DNA from: Campylorhamphus procurvoides
Taxonomy: Eukaryota > Chordata > Aves > Passeriformes > Dendrocolaptidae
Assembly: GCA_013396655.1 (NCBI GenBank)
Contig: WBMV01000267.1
Coordinates: 1,842,333 to 1,906,332 of the forward strand
DNA length: 64,000 nucleotides
Reading direction: 5' to 3'
Part shown: piece by piece, positions 49,701-60,563 of the stretch
How positions within the stretch are numbered: the stretch's first letter is position 1
Layout: every line of letters begins with the position of its first letter
Notes under the pieces: generated by a model
The model's input: the letters and a program-made list of their open reading frames with translations, nothing else
Told to the model about the DNA's origin: nothing
Databases searched by the model: none
Program-made: the position numbers and the translations under genes

Positions 49701-52700
49701 ACTAACAAACCAAATTGGAATATAGTCTGTTAACTTTTGTTCTAGACTTCTCATGTCCTCTTCCCCCTCAATAGTCTTTACCTCATTGCACAATATACCG
49801 TGTGTGTTTTATGAGGTGTTGCACATTTAATTGTGCACACGTGGATGCAATGGCCTTTTGAGGGCTGCAGTCTTTAGATACTCTACTGAAGTGTCCTTTT
49901 CTGTTTTACTGAAGATAAAACATAAATCTTTGCCAGCTCACTGTTTCTTTCTTCATGGTTCCTCACGCTTCTCCATTTTTTAATAATAATTCTGTGTTTT
50001 CCCTTAATCTTCTTGCGAGGTTCTGGTGTACTCTTTACTCTTCTGGCTGAAATATTCTCTCTGTAGGCAGTGGTTTGCCAAATATGTAATTGCACAGTAT
50101 TCTTTCTTTACATAATAAACAGAATATAACAGAGCAAAGTGAAAAAAACCCTTTATTTTTGTTGTTAATGCATTTGGTTACTTGCAATTTACTATCTAAA
50201 TATACACATCACAGATCCCAGAAGGTGGAAGCTATTTGGATAAATAAAAGGGCTCTAAGGCCTTTTGGGATAAACAGTTTTTACTATAACATATAAATAA
50301 TAATCTTTAAAAAAAAGGAAAAAAACATAAACAGGGCTATGAGAGTATGCTATTTATATATACAGAATGAACACTGGCCATTTCTTAACAGACTTAAGTT
50401 GCCATCCTTTTCGTTTGAAAAATAGTGTGTATTGAGGGATTTGCACCGATTTTTGATTAGCAGTAGTTGTAATTTTTGGGTTTTGAAGTGCTTTGACTTA
50501 ATGAGATTTTTGTCCTCAGTCACAGAGTGAGAAGCAGCCATTTCTCTTCTCAGAACAACAGGACGTCACTCATTGGGAAAGTAGCTGTTCCTTTGACTCA
50601 AGACTGAATGTTGATTTGCCTTTTGTCAAATGAAATTCCTGGGCTTTCCACTTCCTTCCTTCACTATCTGTGCTGATAGGGAGGCAAGACAAGACAAAAC
50701 ATTTTTACTTTTATTTTCATTGCACAGGTCCACGATAAAAAATCAGAGTATTAGTGGATGAGGCACAGGACAAGTAGATAGTGGGAGCAGAAAAATATGT
50801 GGGTTTGGTCAGCAAGCAGTCTTAACTTTTTCCATAGTAAATCTTATCTTTTTCCATAGGAAAGAAACATGTTTGACTGTCTGAGTATGTGTGTTCTAAC
50901 TTTGATTCAAAATGCATTTTAATTGCATATATTCTGTTTAGGGACCTTGGTTTTTTTGGTTTAGTTTCTTTGTAATGCCATTACTTGGGGTTTTTATCCT
51001 GGTCTGCAAAGGGACCTCCAGCAGTCTGTGTTTGTAGCTAGGCCTTCTGCTATAGTGCAAGTGGAAGTTCTTTGGTACAGAGTGAAACTGAATTGAAAAT
51101 GAAAACAGGAAGGGAAATACCAGATATCTGCAGCTTAAGCTGTTCAATATGGTCTTCCCAGTTATGTTACACAGAGGAGAACATTTACTGTCCTCACTTG
51201 TCTTAATGGTTCTCTTTTTTCTGTCCAATATTAAATTCTTGTGGTGTATTCTTCACCAATTCTCAACATTGTTCTATGTCTAATCCCTTTGTAACAATTA
51301 ACAGATAAAGGTTTTTTTAATGATTTCTATAACTTTCCAAGTTTGTATAGTGAAATAGTAGCTTTTTGATGCTTAAGGTAATTTGCAATAATTTTGAAAG
51401 GTTCCTCTATATGCACCAAATGGATAGTGATTATATTAGTATCTTTATCACTGATTAATTTAAATGGGATAAAGTAATCTCAGTCTGACGTCACCTACAA
51501 GCCCTCTAGGTGTTTTAAAAAGAAATTACCTTTGTCCCTTGTTTACTAAACACTCACAGTGGAGTTTTCATAGCAGAGTTTATGAACAAACCTAAAGCTC
51601 TTAGCACAGTAAAGAGGCTGTCCTTAAATGCATTTTGGTTTTGGTCACTTTAAGGTAGTTTGAAGCTTTGAAATGACATGATATGTTCTTGTCTCACCAT
51701 ATTTGTTAGGCAGATCAGAACTAAATGGAAATTGATTGGATTCTCTTGATCAACTGTAGGCAAAGTTAATTAAATACTAGTGTTTTCTATGGCCAAGCCA
51801 CTTCTTTTGGGCTCATAGAATGCTGACAGCAGTGTTGTAAATTCTTGTCAATCTGCCTGTCACTCATTGCTTATGAAAGTGCTGAGAGAAATGACAAACA
51901 AATCTGTGAAATGTTAAGGGAAGAGTAAAGGCATATTAAATTTTCTTTTATTTTTCTTTCCTCCTCAGCCTATTGCAGCTGCTGGCCCAGATGAGTTTTT
52001 AAGGATGCTGGTACTCTTCAAGGCATAATTTATCACAGAAAAACTCAGTTGCTGTAAAGGAATTACATCATTTCACACTCCACATCCTCCTGGACAAAAT
52101 AAACTTAAAATCCATCTGGCTGCCTTTAAGAGAAAGTGTTTCATTAGGATGCTAATCCAGAAAGTCAGGAATTTCGATGTCTCTCACAGTGAGCAGTGCA
52201 GAGCCTGTGGAATGGCCTGTGAATTCTCGAATTAGGACTGATCTGTGTGGGAGTCATCACTTGCTCACCCCGGCCTTGATTGCCTATTTATGTAACTTCT
52301 CTGCAGTCTAGTGTTTGAAAGGGGAAAGACCCAACTGAATTCCTTAAAGTAGAAAAGTAACCTGATCACAAGCTGTTTCCTTTTTCTGTGTAGCATAACT
52401 GGTTTAAAGTTTGGGGCTAAGGTGACTGAGGTCAGGCTGTGGAGCTTGCCTATAATTAAGGAAGGAGAGGTAGGGGAAATTCTGCAATTAAACATATATG
52501 TGTTTTAATTCTGGCAAAACTGCAGTAAAGGGTAATGGGATGGGGCATATGCAGAGTGGTCCAGACTTACTTGGCAATAACAGCAACCAAAGACTGGTCT
52601 GTGCTCCTCTGCAGCACAGAAAGCCTGTTGGCATTTACAGGTAGGAGATCTAATTAGATATGGGAACAATTTCAAGAAATTAAAAAAAACACCAAAAGAC

Positions 52701-55700
52701 ACAAAGAGTCAAAAATTGAAGGTAAGATATTTTAAAATAGTTTGAGTTTGTGTGATCTTCCCTTGCTTTACACTTGTTACACTTGGGCTCTAAACCAGAA
52801 GTCTTCCATCTTAATTTGTTTGCTTGAGTATCACCGCAGAATTCACCAGCTCTTGCAAGACAAGGTTTCCCCTGTGTGCTGGTGCATTCACACAGCCCAC
52901 CAGGACTGTGCTTCCAGTCCTGCCTCTCCACCTTCCACACGTGCAGTCAGATGCCCTGTACTGTCTGCCTACATATTGTCAGGAGCCCAAACTTCCCTAA
53001 GCAATAATTTCTGTTTTCTTCTGGGGGAAAAAAGCCTGCAGGCCAAATTACTTATTTTTCTATACCACTTTGTAACTTGACAGTGATCTCCTATTCTTTA
53101 AAAATGCAGAGAGTACAAGTGTCTCAGAAAGAATTTTCAGCTCTCATCCTATGAGAACATCAATGCCATCAGGGGACTGGATAGCAAATTTGTTTAGAAA
53201 TGCGTTCTTCCTCTCCTGCCATCAATAATTAAAAAAACCGAACCTGGATACTGAAGTAAAATCTATACATATGACTGCCTTTCAATATCTGGCATTTTCT
53301 GATGGTTTTAAACAATTTAACTATGTAAGTATTTAATGCTGTGCTCGTGGCTTGCAAAAATGAGAGGAGGTATTGAAGAGACTGTTGATGTCCTACAGCT
53401 GGTTGTCTCCAGAGTACATGCCACTTGGCTGTTTACTGATGAGATACCTATTAAATACATCAGAGCAATTCCCAGAATGAAAAAATCAAACCAGAATGAT
53501 ATGGAAAAGATGGAAGTGAGCGAGTTAATGGTGATATTTTCTATGGTTTTTAAAATAACCTCATATAAGAGCTCTTAAAAAATCATGCATATAGAATCCT
53601 GTGCTGTATTTTGCCATTCTTTCAAAGTGCACACATTTTATCAATAGAAGAAAACATAAATACAGCAAGCATTGCAGAGATAAACCTCACAGGTTTTGTC
53701 AGAGCCTGACATTTTCAAGTTTTTTATCATGTTTCAGTATAGTAAAAGAATTCCAAGCATTTTTTTAAATTTTGTGAAGTGCTTGTAGATGCATTGGAAT
53801 GTAATATTCACCCCTGTACTGTCACCCCTTTTAGATTTTGCTGCAATAAGAAGCACTGCTTTTCATTATTCCAGCCAGCTTCCTCTCAGACTGGAGTCAT
53901 AAATCTTTGTGGCGTAGTTGCACTTTCTGAGGAATACAGGGAGTCATAAATTAAAAATGAGATTCAGAATCCTGAGTAACTTTTACATTTCTGAAAAGTT
54001 AACTCATTGAAAAAAAATGTCATGCCACCTCTTTAGTTGAAATGCTGGAATGGGTTTGTGTGTGTTAGGTTTAGCTTTTTTCTGGATCTGTTCTTGACAT
54101 GTGTGTTCCTTAATTTTTAGCTTCTAAGCATAACTTTTCACCTCATGTTTTAACTGCTAGAAGGAGCATTTGATTTTTCACATCCGCCTGGAATATTCTG
54201 GGTCTCTTGAGAGTGCTGGACTTGAGGCAACCTTGCAGAAGGGGTTTTCTAACAGCCTTACAGAATCCTGAGAGCCAAAAACCTCGAGACGTGGGAGCAT
54301 AGCTCTAGCTGGGGTAACATGAACCAAGTCTGAATTCATCAGAAAAGCTGAATCACTGGATGAGTAACTGTCCCTAGCAATCAGATGACAGAGTATCATG
54401 TGTGTTTACCAGGCAGAGCTTTAAAAGCTTTGAGGAAAGGATTTTGGAGTATGTGTTTAGGGTTTATGATTGGATGTACCTCTGTGTTTGAGTTGCAAAT
54501 AAATCACTGTGCAGTTGCAGCATGTCAAAGATTTTAGTTTTTTGTGTTTGGAAAATAATGTGTAATTAAATACAGCAGTATTTTCTGGATTTAAAAATAT
54601 ATTTTGATTCAGCATAATGTTCCAAGTACTTGTTTCTCTATTCTAGATTTCTGGTTCTTAAGGCTGCTTTTTCTTCCCTCGTGCCACTTTTAACCTGAAG
54701 CTTCCAGTTTGCCTTCTGAATGCTGAGCCAGTACTACACAAAATGAATGGTTATAGCATGTTGCACATAAATTTAGTACAAAAAAATTAAAAAGGAGATT
54801 CAAAATATGTGATTTTATAAAATACATGATATCTGTAATGAGACACTTTCTGTGCTTTCTTATAGCCAGAGTTAGTGCTTACCTAGATAAAGGCATACAT
54901 ATTTATATCAAACAGAACAGATGAAGCCAAAAAGACAAAATGTAACTGACTTCCTGAAATGGTTTCATTGGTGAATAGATGTCTGTGTTGCTGGAGTTTG
55001 TTATGATACAGTAAAAATGTGTCTGCCATAGGGGAACACAAAACTCCCTTGTAGCTCTAGAGTTGTTTTCCAATAGCTAAAATAGCTTTAGAGCACCAGC
55101 TGAGCACTCAAAAACTTTTATTGCTAGAAGTGGAACAGAAAAAATATCTTGCTAAAGGGGGGAAGGGTTCATGTCACAAATTCTCAGTATGTAAAAAGAT
55201 AACTGAAAGATGAAGAGTTTGGGGATTTTAAACTGGTCATTTATGTAGTTTCTATTCAGACATAAAGGCAGTATTTCAGTCCATTCTACTTTGGGAATTT
55301 TTATTTTTCTAAATCTAAGAACACATTTGTGTATAGAGCACTTAACTTGATTAGTAATATTCATTACAGAGGGAGGTTGGCTCTTCCACATCTACATTCA
55401 GTGCTCACTTAGTGTGTTTGAAATTAAAGTAAGCCTTCCTGATGGTCTCTCAGCAGTTATTTGAAAAGATAAAGGCAAACCACAGCTTGCTTGCCAATAT
55501 TTCTAATTAAAAACAAACCCATAACTGGAACATGATTTTTTTTTCACTGTGAGAGAACCAAAGTTATGATTTAAAGTTTTTATTACACATAAAATGCAAT
55601 TATTGTTTGTTAGTACTTTGTTCTGATGAACTATTTCTTATTTTCTTCCTTCCATTACCACTGTTATTTCACATATAAGAATGTTTAAACAGAATACAAA

Positions 55701-58700
55701 GTGTAGTGTGATTTTTTTATGCTATTTCATAATCCTGATACATATCTGAAGAAAGATAATGATTAGTTTGATTTTTTTGTTGTTGTTGTTTTAATCTTTT
55801 AAGGCTCCTGCTAAGAGAGATCCAACTCAAAGTACCATCAAAGAAGAGAAAGTCCATCTGTTGAAGTATAACATAGGAGATCTAGTGTGGTCAAAAGTGT
55901 CTGGTTTCCCATGGTGGCCATGTATGGTTTCTTCTGATCCTGTTCTCCATTCCTACACTAAACTAAAAGGTATGTCAGTGATGCTAAAAAAAAATCAGAT
56001 TTCCTCAGGTGTACATAATAATTTTTTAAAAAGTCTGTTCTTCATCTGTTCAGTTGATCAGTAACTAAATCAGCTTCTCGTTATCAACAGGAAAGTTAAA
56101 ATCATGTAAACACTATTCTTGAGCATATAGCAGATGGAACTTTTTTTCCCTCTGTGTTGTCTAATACTGCATATTCTCTGAGAAGTATCAAAATTGTGAT
56201 CTGTGGAACTGAGGAGTCTTGTTAAAAAAATTCTCTGATGGTGCTTTCCATTGTTTTTATGGAGATGCTTAGATAAATGATATGGGCTAAAATTGTAGTG
56301 AAATCTAATAGGAATTAAATACTCTTGATGATTATGCTTTACTAAAAGCAATCCATAATTCAGGCATAATTTCTGTGATTCAGAGAGTCAGTACTGCTAT
56401 CTACAGACAATCAATTTTAAATGCAGGAACTACCAAGTGTTAATGACATTTTTTAAGTAGGAATCTGTAAAATTTCTTAATCTCATTTACACCTTTGTTC
56501 TCTGTTCTGATACCTGAAACTTTTGAGGTTTAAGAGCGATGATTATTTAGACTACACATTAAGAAAGACTTGGAAGGGCTAAAGAATTGGTGAAGCATTG
56601 AGGGTGGATTGCCTGGAGAAATGGTGTGATCTCATTCATATAAGGTTTTTAAGAACAAATTGAATTAATATCTCTAGGACTATAGCTAGATCCAGCATTG
56701 GTAGTAAACTAAATGGCTTCTTGAGAACCTTTCTAGCATTCATACTACAATTGCTAGAGTGGTTATTACAGACTCCTCAGACAAATTTTCCTTGTAACAG
56801 TCTTTCAGAGTTTGGACCAGGCAGTCCCTGTGATTTTTATTCATTGGACTATTAGGTCTATTATGACATAAAGAGCTGGATTTTGAGGGTAATAAAGCTG
56901 TTTATTTGTTCCAAACTGAATTACTCTGTTCCTTGAAAGGAGCAAGGTTTGTGTTTCACTATCAAGAATCTGTGGTAACTCCTTATAGCAATAGATCCAG
57001 CAAAACCCAATAGCAGATGTCTGAATGCAACCTGTGGAGTACTCCCAGAAGGAAGGGGCCCATGTGCTTCGAGATGTTAACTTCCATCTCTTTGAAGTAG
57101 TATGGGTGATGGTTACTTCTCATATTTGCTCTGGAGTTGGCTTGGGCCTGCCTTTTCCTTCAGCTGTTTAGGGTGGGTCTGGGCAGCCACCATAGCTGGT
57201 AAATGCACACTGATGTGTGTATTTCCATCAGTAGGTATTTCCAGTCTTACCTTCCACCTACTGTTTCCTATTGAGGCACTAGCAGAAGTCTCCTTTTCCA
57301 AACAGAAAAGTTCTTTTATCTGGGAACTGTAGAAATACTGAGCTAAGTCTCTGTATTTCTCATTTCTAGGCTTAGGATCAAGAGTTTGTAAGCAGCCTGA
57401 ATTTCTGGATGTTAATACTTGATTTCATCCTTCCAGCTTGTTAGACTTGAGAAAAATTAATAATTTTCCACTTGCAGGAAGTACACTTTTGTGTTAAGAA
57501 AGCCATTACTGAGTTGGAGTAAAGCTCCATCTCATTCAACATCCTGCCTCTGGCTGTGGTCAACCACAGACATTAGGATACAGAAAAAGACCAGTAGAAG
57601 TGGTGGGTCCCCAGAATACTCTCCCAAACCTTCAACATCTAGTTATTTCAGGATTCTGTGAGGCAAAATTTATGTTTCCCTATAAAACAACCATTAATGA
57701 ATTCCATTATATTATCCAGGAGCATTGATACAAGTTCAACTCACAAAAGATATCTGAAGATTCACAAGTAGGTTCAGTGACTCAAGTGGTAGGCCCAATT
57801 ATTTAGCCTCCTTAATTAGGCAGCTACAGATGTCCAGCACTACACTGCAAAAGGAACACAGTGTCTGTCTGCTTGGAGCTGGGCTGCTCAGAGGCAAATC
57901 TTTAGAGGTGTTTGTAAATGTAGTCTGTGGCATCCCTGTCTGCAGCCAGGGCATGCTGGTAAAATGCAAACGTTACCCCTTATTTCATCTTAGATTAAGT
58001 CATTGGAGCAATGTAGTTCTTATTCAAACAGCATTTTCTTGATGAAGACAGAGTAATTACTGTGCAAGAGAATTGCTTCTGACTGCATTACTGGAACATG
58101 TACAATACTAGTGGATTGGGTGTGTGATGTATACAATCCCGACTAGTGTCCCTATGCTGTTCTGCTAGATTCTCATATCTGATCTCAAATGAGTCATTGT
58201 TCTGGTAGTTCCTATATATGTTTTTATATATGTGTGTATGTATGTAATTGTTAATTAATATATATATATTAAATGTTTAATAAAGCTTATGCCCATGCCA
58301 TTAACTAAGGTGATTTCATATTACCCTTCCAGATGCCACATCTTAAGATCAAGCCCCTTTTAAAATAACTGTCAGGTGACTTATCATGGAAAAAATGTTC
58401 TAAGTCTGGAAAGCCCAGTAATCGTGCATGAAGCAATCAACTAGATGTATTTTCTGATTAAGTTAGAAAACATGCAGCATATGAATAACCTGGTGGAATC
58501 TAGACCTGGTTAGGAGTCACCTGAAAAGGAGAACTGAAACTGTTATTTGTTCCTACTGGGAAGCCATCCTTACCAGAGTTCCTCTGCTGCCCAGACGATG
58601 TGTTAGACATACTAGTGTGGTGACAGTGGAGGAATCATAGGTAGTGTAAGGGAGGGTAACTGATACAGCAGAACTGAATTTACAAACAGAAAAATATAGG

Positions 58701-60563
58701 TCATCACAATTAAAGCCTTTTACATTTTTAAATGAGGCTTTAATTTGAACACTGAGACAGCAAATTTGCGAGTTCTAATGAAGGGGGTGCTAGAGGGCAT
58801 CTTAAGTCTGATCTTTTACCTCTGCCTTATAGAAATTTGTTGTTAGCTGTGAACTCTTTGAATTTTGAAGGTGTTGTCTTCTGTCTTCTCTGTAGAACAG
58901 CTGAGACCCTTAGAAAGGTACATACCACGTACCACAGTGCATCATACCACAGTGAGACAATATTCCTCTTTTTTTTTAAGATAAAAAAGGTGGAATATTT
59001 TTATTTTTAGATGAACAAATGCTTCTTGTCTAGGTTTCAGAATTGTTCTCTTATCTTCCCACTCCCCCACCACCCAAATCCTTTTTATTTATTACTTTGA
59101 TTCCTGGAAAAGCTGGGCTAACAAGAAGCTGAGTTTGCAAGGGTTAAAACTAGCTGAAATATGTGTTTCTGTTTAAGAATATTAAAAGATAAAGTTTAGG
59201 TGACTCAGAGATGAGGCTGAGTGCACAGGCTATCCAAGCTTTTGAACTTTCTTTGTGTTCATTGAGAAATGAACACTCAATCCATTTTCAGGTGATTGTA
59301 ACCTCGAGTGAGTTTACCCAAACATATTTTTGTTGGGAATTAAACTATTGGGCTTTTGTGTCAGACTTCACAGATTGTGTCTCAGAAACTTTCAGGCTGG
59401 TTAAGTGGGTTTTTGAAAGGTTATCCCATTATACTGTGCTTTTGTCAGGGTAACTGTAGCAGCTTAGAAACAGACTTCAACTCTGAAAGTGAAGAGAAAA
59501 CCAAAGTTGTATCCTAAATACATTTGTTTTTAATTTTCAGGACAGAAAAAGAGTTTTCGTCAGTATCACGTTCAGTTTTTTGGAGATGCCCCTGAGCGCG
59601 CCTGGATATTTGAGAAGAGCCTTGTGCCCTTCAAAGAAAAAGATCAGTTTGAACAATTATGCCAGGAAAGTTCAAGACAAGCCCTCACTAAAGCAGAGAA
59701 AATAAAGGTAAGATGTTACAAGGTCAGACAAGAATTGCAGCTTTTTCTTTTACTGTTACAGGTATGTACAGCTATAAATAGATATTCTAAAAAGATAAAG
59801 ACAGTTTATTTTACTGAGACTTGAAGTCTTACATTTCATTTACAAATGCAAAGGATGGGGTAACTTGCCACTGTTTGTTAGTCAGTAAAAATCAGTACTC
59901 TTCTGCTTCATCAGTGATTCATGCGTGGTACCAGTACTCTCAAATACAATTCCATCTGAACCTCTGTATTAGAGAGCTACATTACATTTAATCTCTTGAA
60001 ATTGTTCTGTGTTAATGTTGGCATTTTGAAATCAAAAGTGGGCAAATTTCTCACACAGTCATCTCTTGCAGATGTTAAAACCTGTTTCGGGGAAGCTGCG
60101 GCCGCAGTGGGAGATGGGTGTGAAGCAAGCAAGTGAAGCAGTTGGCATGACAGTGGAAGAACGGAAGGCCAAGTACACCTTCATCTATGTTAGGGACAGA
60201 CCTCATCTTAATCCCCGAGTGGCAAAGGAAGTTGGCATTGCTGTGGAACCGCTGGAGGAGACAGATGAGTCATCTTACTCAAATGAAGAAACCACTCCAA
60301 ATCTGAGATCGATGAAGGAGTCTGGCATTCCTAACAAGAGGAGGAGAAGGACATCAAAACTGTCTGCCACTGATGATACGCAAGAAAGCAGTCAGTTGGA
60401 GGATAAGAATACTACTCCTCAAAAGTCATCTGAACAGGCAGAATCCAAAAGAGGGATAGGCTCCCCTCTCAATAGAAAGAAAACTCCAGCGTCTACTCCA
60501 CGAAGCAGAAAGGGCGATGCAGTATCTCAGTTCTTGGTTTTTTGTCAGAAGCACAGAGATGAG
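40173..60563 (+). CDS. NSD2: NSD2 (WHSC1/MMSET) histone methyltransferase, N-terminal part, four exons, 3' incomplete
   Basis: Joined exons 40,173-40,769, 55,804-55,969, 59,541-59,707 and 60,072-60,563 encode residues 1-474 of a protein that is about 1,365 residues long in human. NSD2 is a nuclear SAM-dependent lysine methyltransferase that dimethylates histone H3 Lys36. The encoded part is the N-terminal tail with a basic RRNRKR signal at 166-171, the first PWWP domain (about 223-290, motif FPWWP at 234-238), a linker with a second basic cluster KRRRR at 399-403, and the start of the HMG box from about 456. Identity to my memory of human NSD2 is high throughout, including [14 protein letters not shown] and [20 protein letters not shown], and clearly favours NSD2 over NSD1 or NSD3. 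The HMG remainder, PHD fingers, PWWP2 and SET domain lie beyond the right edge. Confidence 0.97.
41741..41860 (-). mobile_element. CR1 LINE fragment
   Basis: AATCATAGAAGCAGAGATTG is followed by GAGTCCAGCCATTAATCCAG and CCTGCCAAGTCCATCA, the reverse complement of a CR1 3' end of the CR1-Y type. The distal boundary is approximate. Confidence 0.85.
46196..46236. repeat. TTTTG simple repeat
   Basis: Imperfect TTTTG units with a T8 run. Confidence 0.7.
55804..55969 (+). CDS. NSD2: NSD2 second coding exon, start of PWWP1
   Basis: 166 nt, entered in phase 0 and ending after the first base of codon 255. Acceptor TTTTAATCTTTTAAG, donor AAAAG|GTATGT. It encodes residues 200-254, including [20 protein letters not shown], the beta-barrel start of the first PWWP domain. 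PWWP1 binds H3K36me2 nucleosomes and anchors the enzyme to chromatin. The residue before PWWP is Phe234. I recall the corresponding human residue as Tyr233, part of the methyl-lysine aromatic cage with Trp236 and Phe266 (here Trp237 and Phe267). The exon's first 17 codons are poorly conserved and one codon longer than in human. Confidence 0.97.
56560..56752 (+). mobile_element. old CR1 LINE relic
   Basis: GGATTGCCTGGAGAAATGGT leads through GGTTTTTAAGAACAAATTGA to TTGAGAACCTTTCTAGCATT, following the order of the sense CR1 3' UTR (GATTGCCTGG.GA..GTGG, GGTTTTTAAGA, GAGGTCCCTTCCA). It is strongly diverged, so it is much older than the other CR1 copies. Boundaries are approximate. Confidence 0.65.
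57510..57665. mobile_element. probable ancient CR1/L3-type relic
   Basis: CTCCATCTCATTCAACATCC, then CTCTGGCTGTGGTCAA, and later ACTCTCCCAAACCTTCAACA and ATTTCAGGATTCTG. These follow the word order of old amniote CR1/L3-like elements (cagtatcctgtctc, cagtggcc, actctcccagcttc). Diverged; orientation not assigned. Confidence 0.45.
58212..58270. repeat. TA/GT-rich microsatellite
   Basis: TATATATG, TATATATGTGTGTATGTATG and later TATATATATAT words. Confidence 0.7.
59541..59707 (+). CDS. NSD2: NSD2 third coding exon, end of PWWP1
   Basis: 167 nt, entered with two bases of codon 255 and ending in phase 0. Acceptor TTTTTAATTTTCAG, donor ATAAAG|GTAAGA. It encodes residues 255-310, including [20 protein letters not shown], the remaining PWWP1 strands with cage residue Phe267, then the C-terminal helices through [16 protein letters not shown]. 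The match to human NSD2 as I recall it is near-identical in the barrel and looser in the loop after SLV. Confidence 0.97.
59708..60071 (+). other. NSD2: NSD2 intron between coding exons 3 and 4
   Basis: 364 bp, GT..AG, phase 0; acceptor CATCTCTTGCAG. No internal features. Confidence 0.96.
60072..60563 (+). CDS. NSD2: NSD2 fourth coding exon, linker and start of HMG box
   Basis: 492 nt, phase 0 at both ends, encoding residues 311-474. It starts MLKPVSGKL (an internal Met, not a start) and contains the conserved [14 protein letters not shown] block (337-350), [12 protein letters not shown], an acidic Ser/Thr-rich linker, the basic KRRRRTSK at 399-406 and [20 protein letters not shown]. It ends inside the HMG box at [11 protein letters not shown]. 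The donor GAG|GTTAGT starts at 60,564. The linker is the least conserved part of the visible protein, as in other NSD2 orthologues. The next exon should begin with a Val-Ala/Val-Glu-His-Pro-type sequence but is not in the window. Confidence 0.96.

Larger units (their letters stand above)
40770..55803 (+). other. NSD2: NSD2 intron between coding exons 1 and 2
   Basis: About 15.0 kb, GT..AG. It contains a CR1 fragment near 41.74 kb and a T/G simple repeat near 46.2 kb. No coding sequence was recognised on either strand; the longest minus-strand frame (43,816-44,283, 155 codons) has no familiar features. Confidence 0.9.
55970..59540 (+). other. NSD2: NSD2 intron between coding exons 2 and 3
   Basis: About 3.6 kb, GT..AG, splitting a codon after its first base. 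It contains two old CR1-type relics and an AT/GT microsatellite; otherwise nothing is recognised. Confidence 0.93.

Noticed and set aside
55861..56064. Separate 67-residue PWWP protein
   Set aside because: It is the second NSD2 coding exon read through its donor into the intron.
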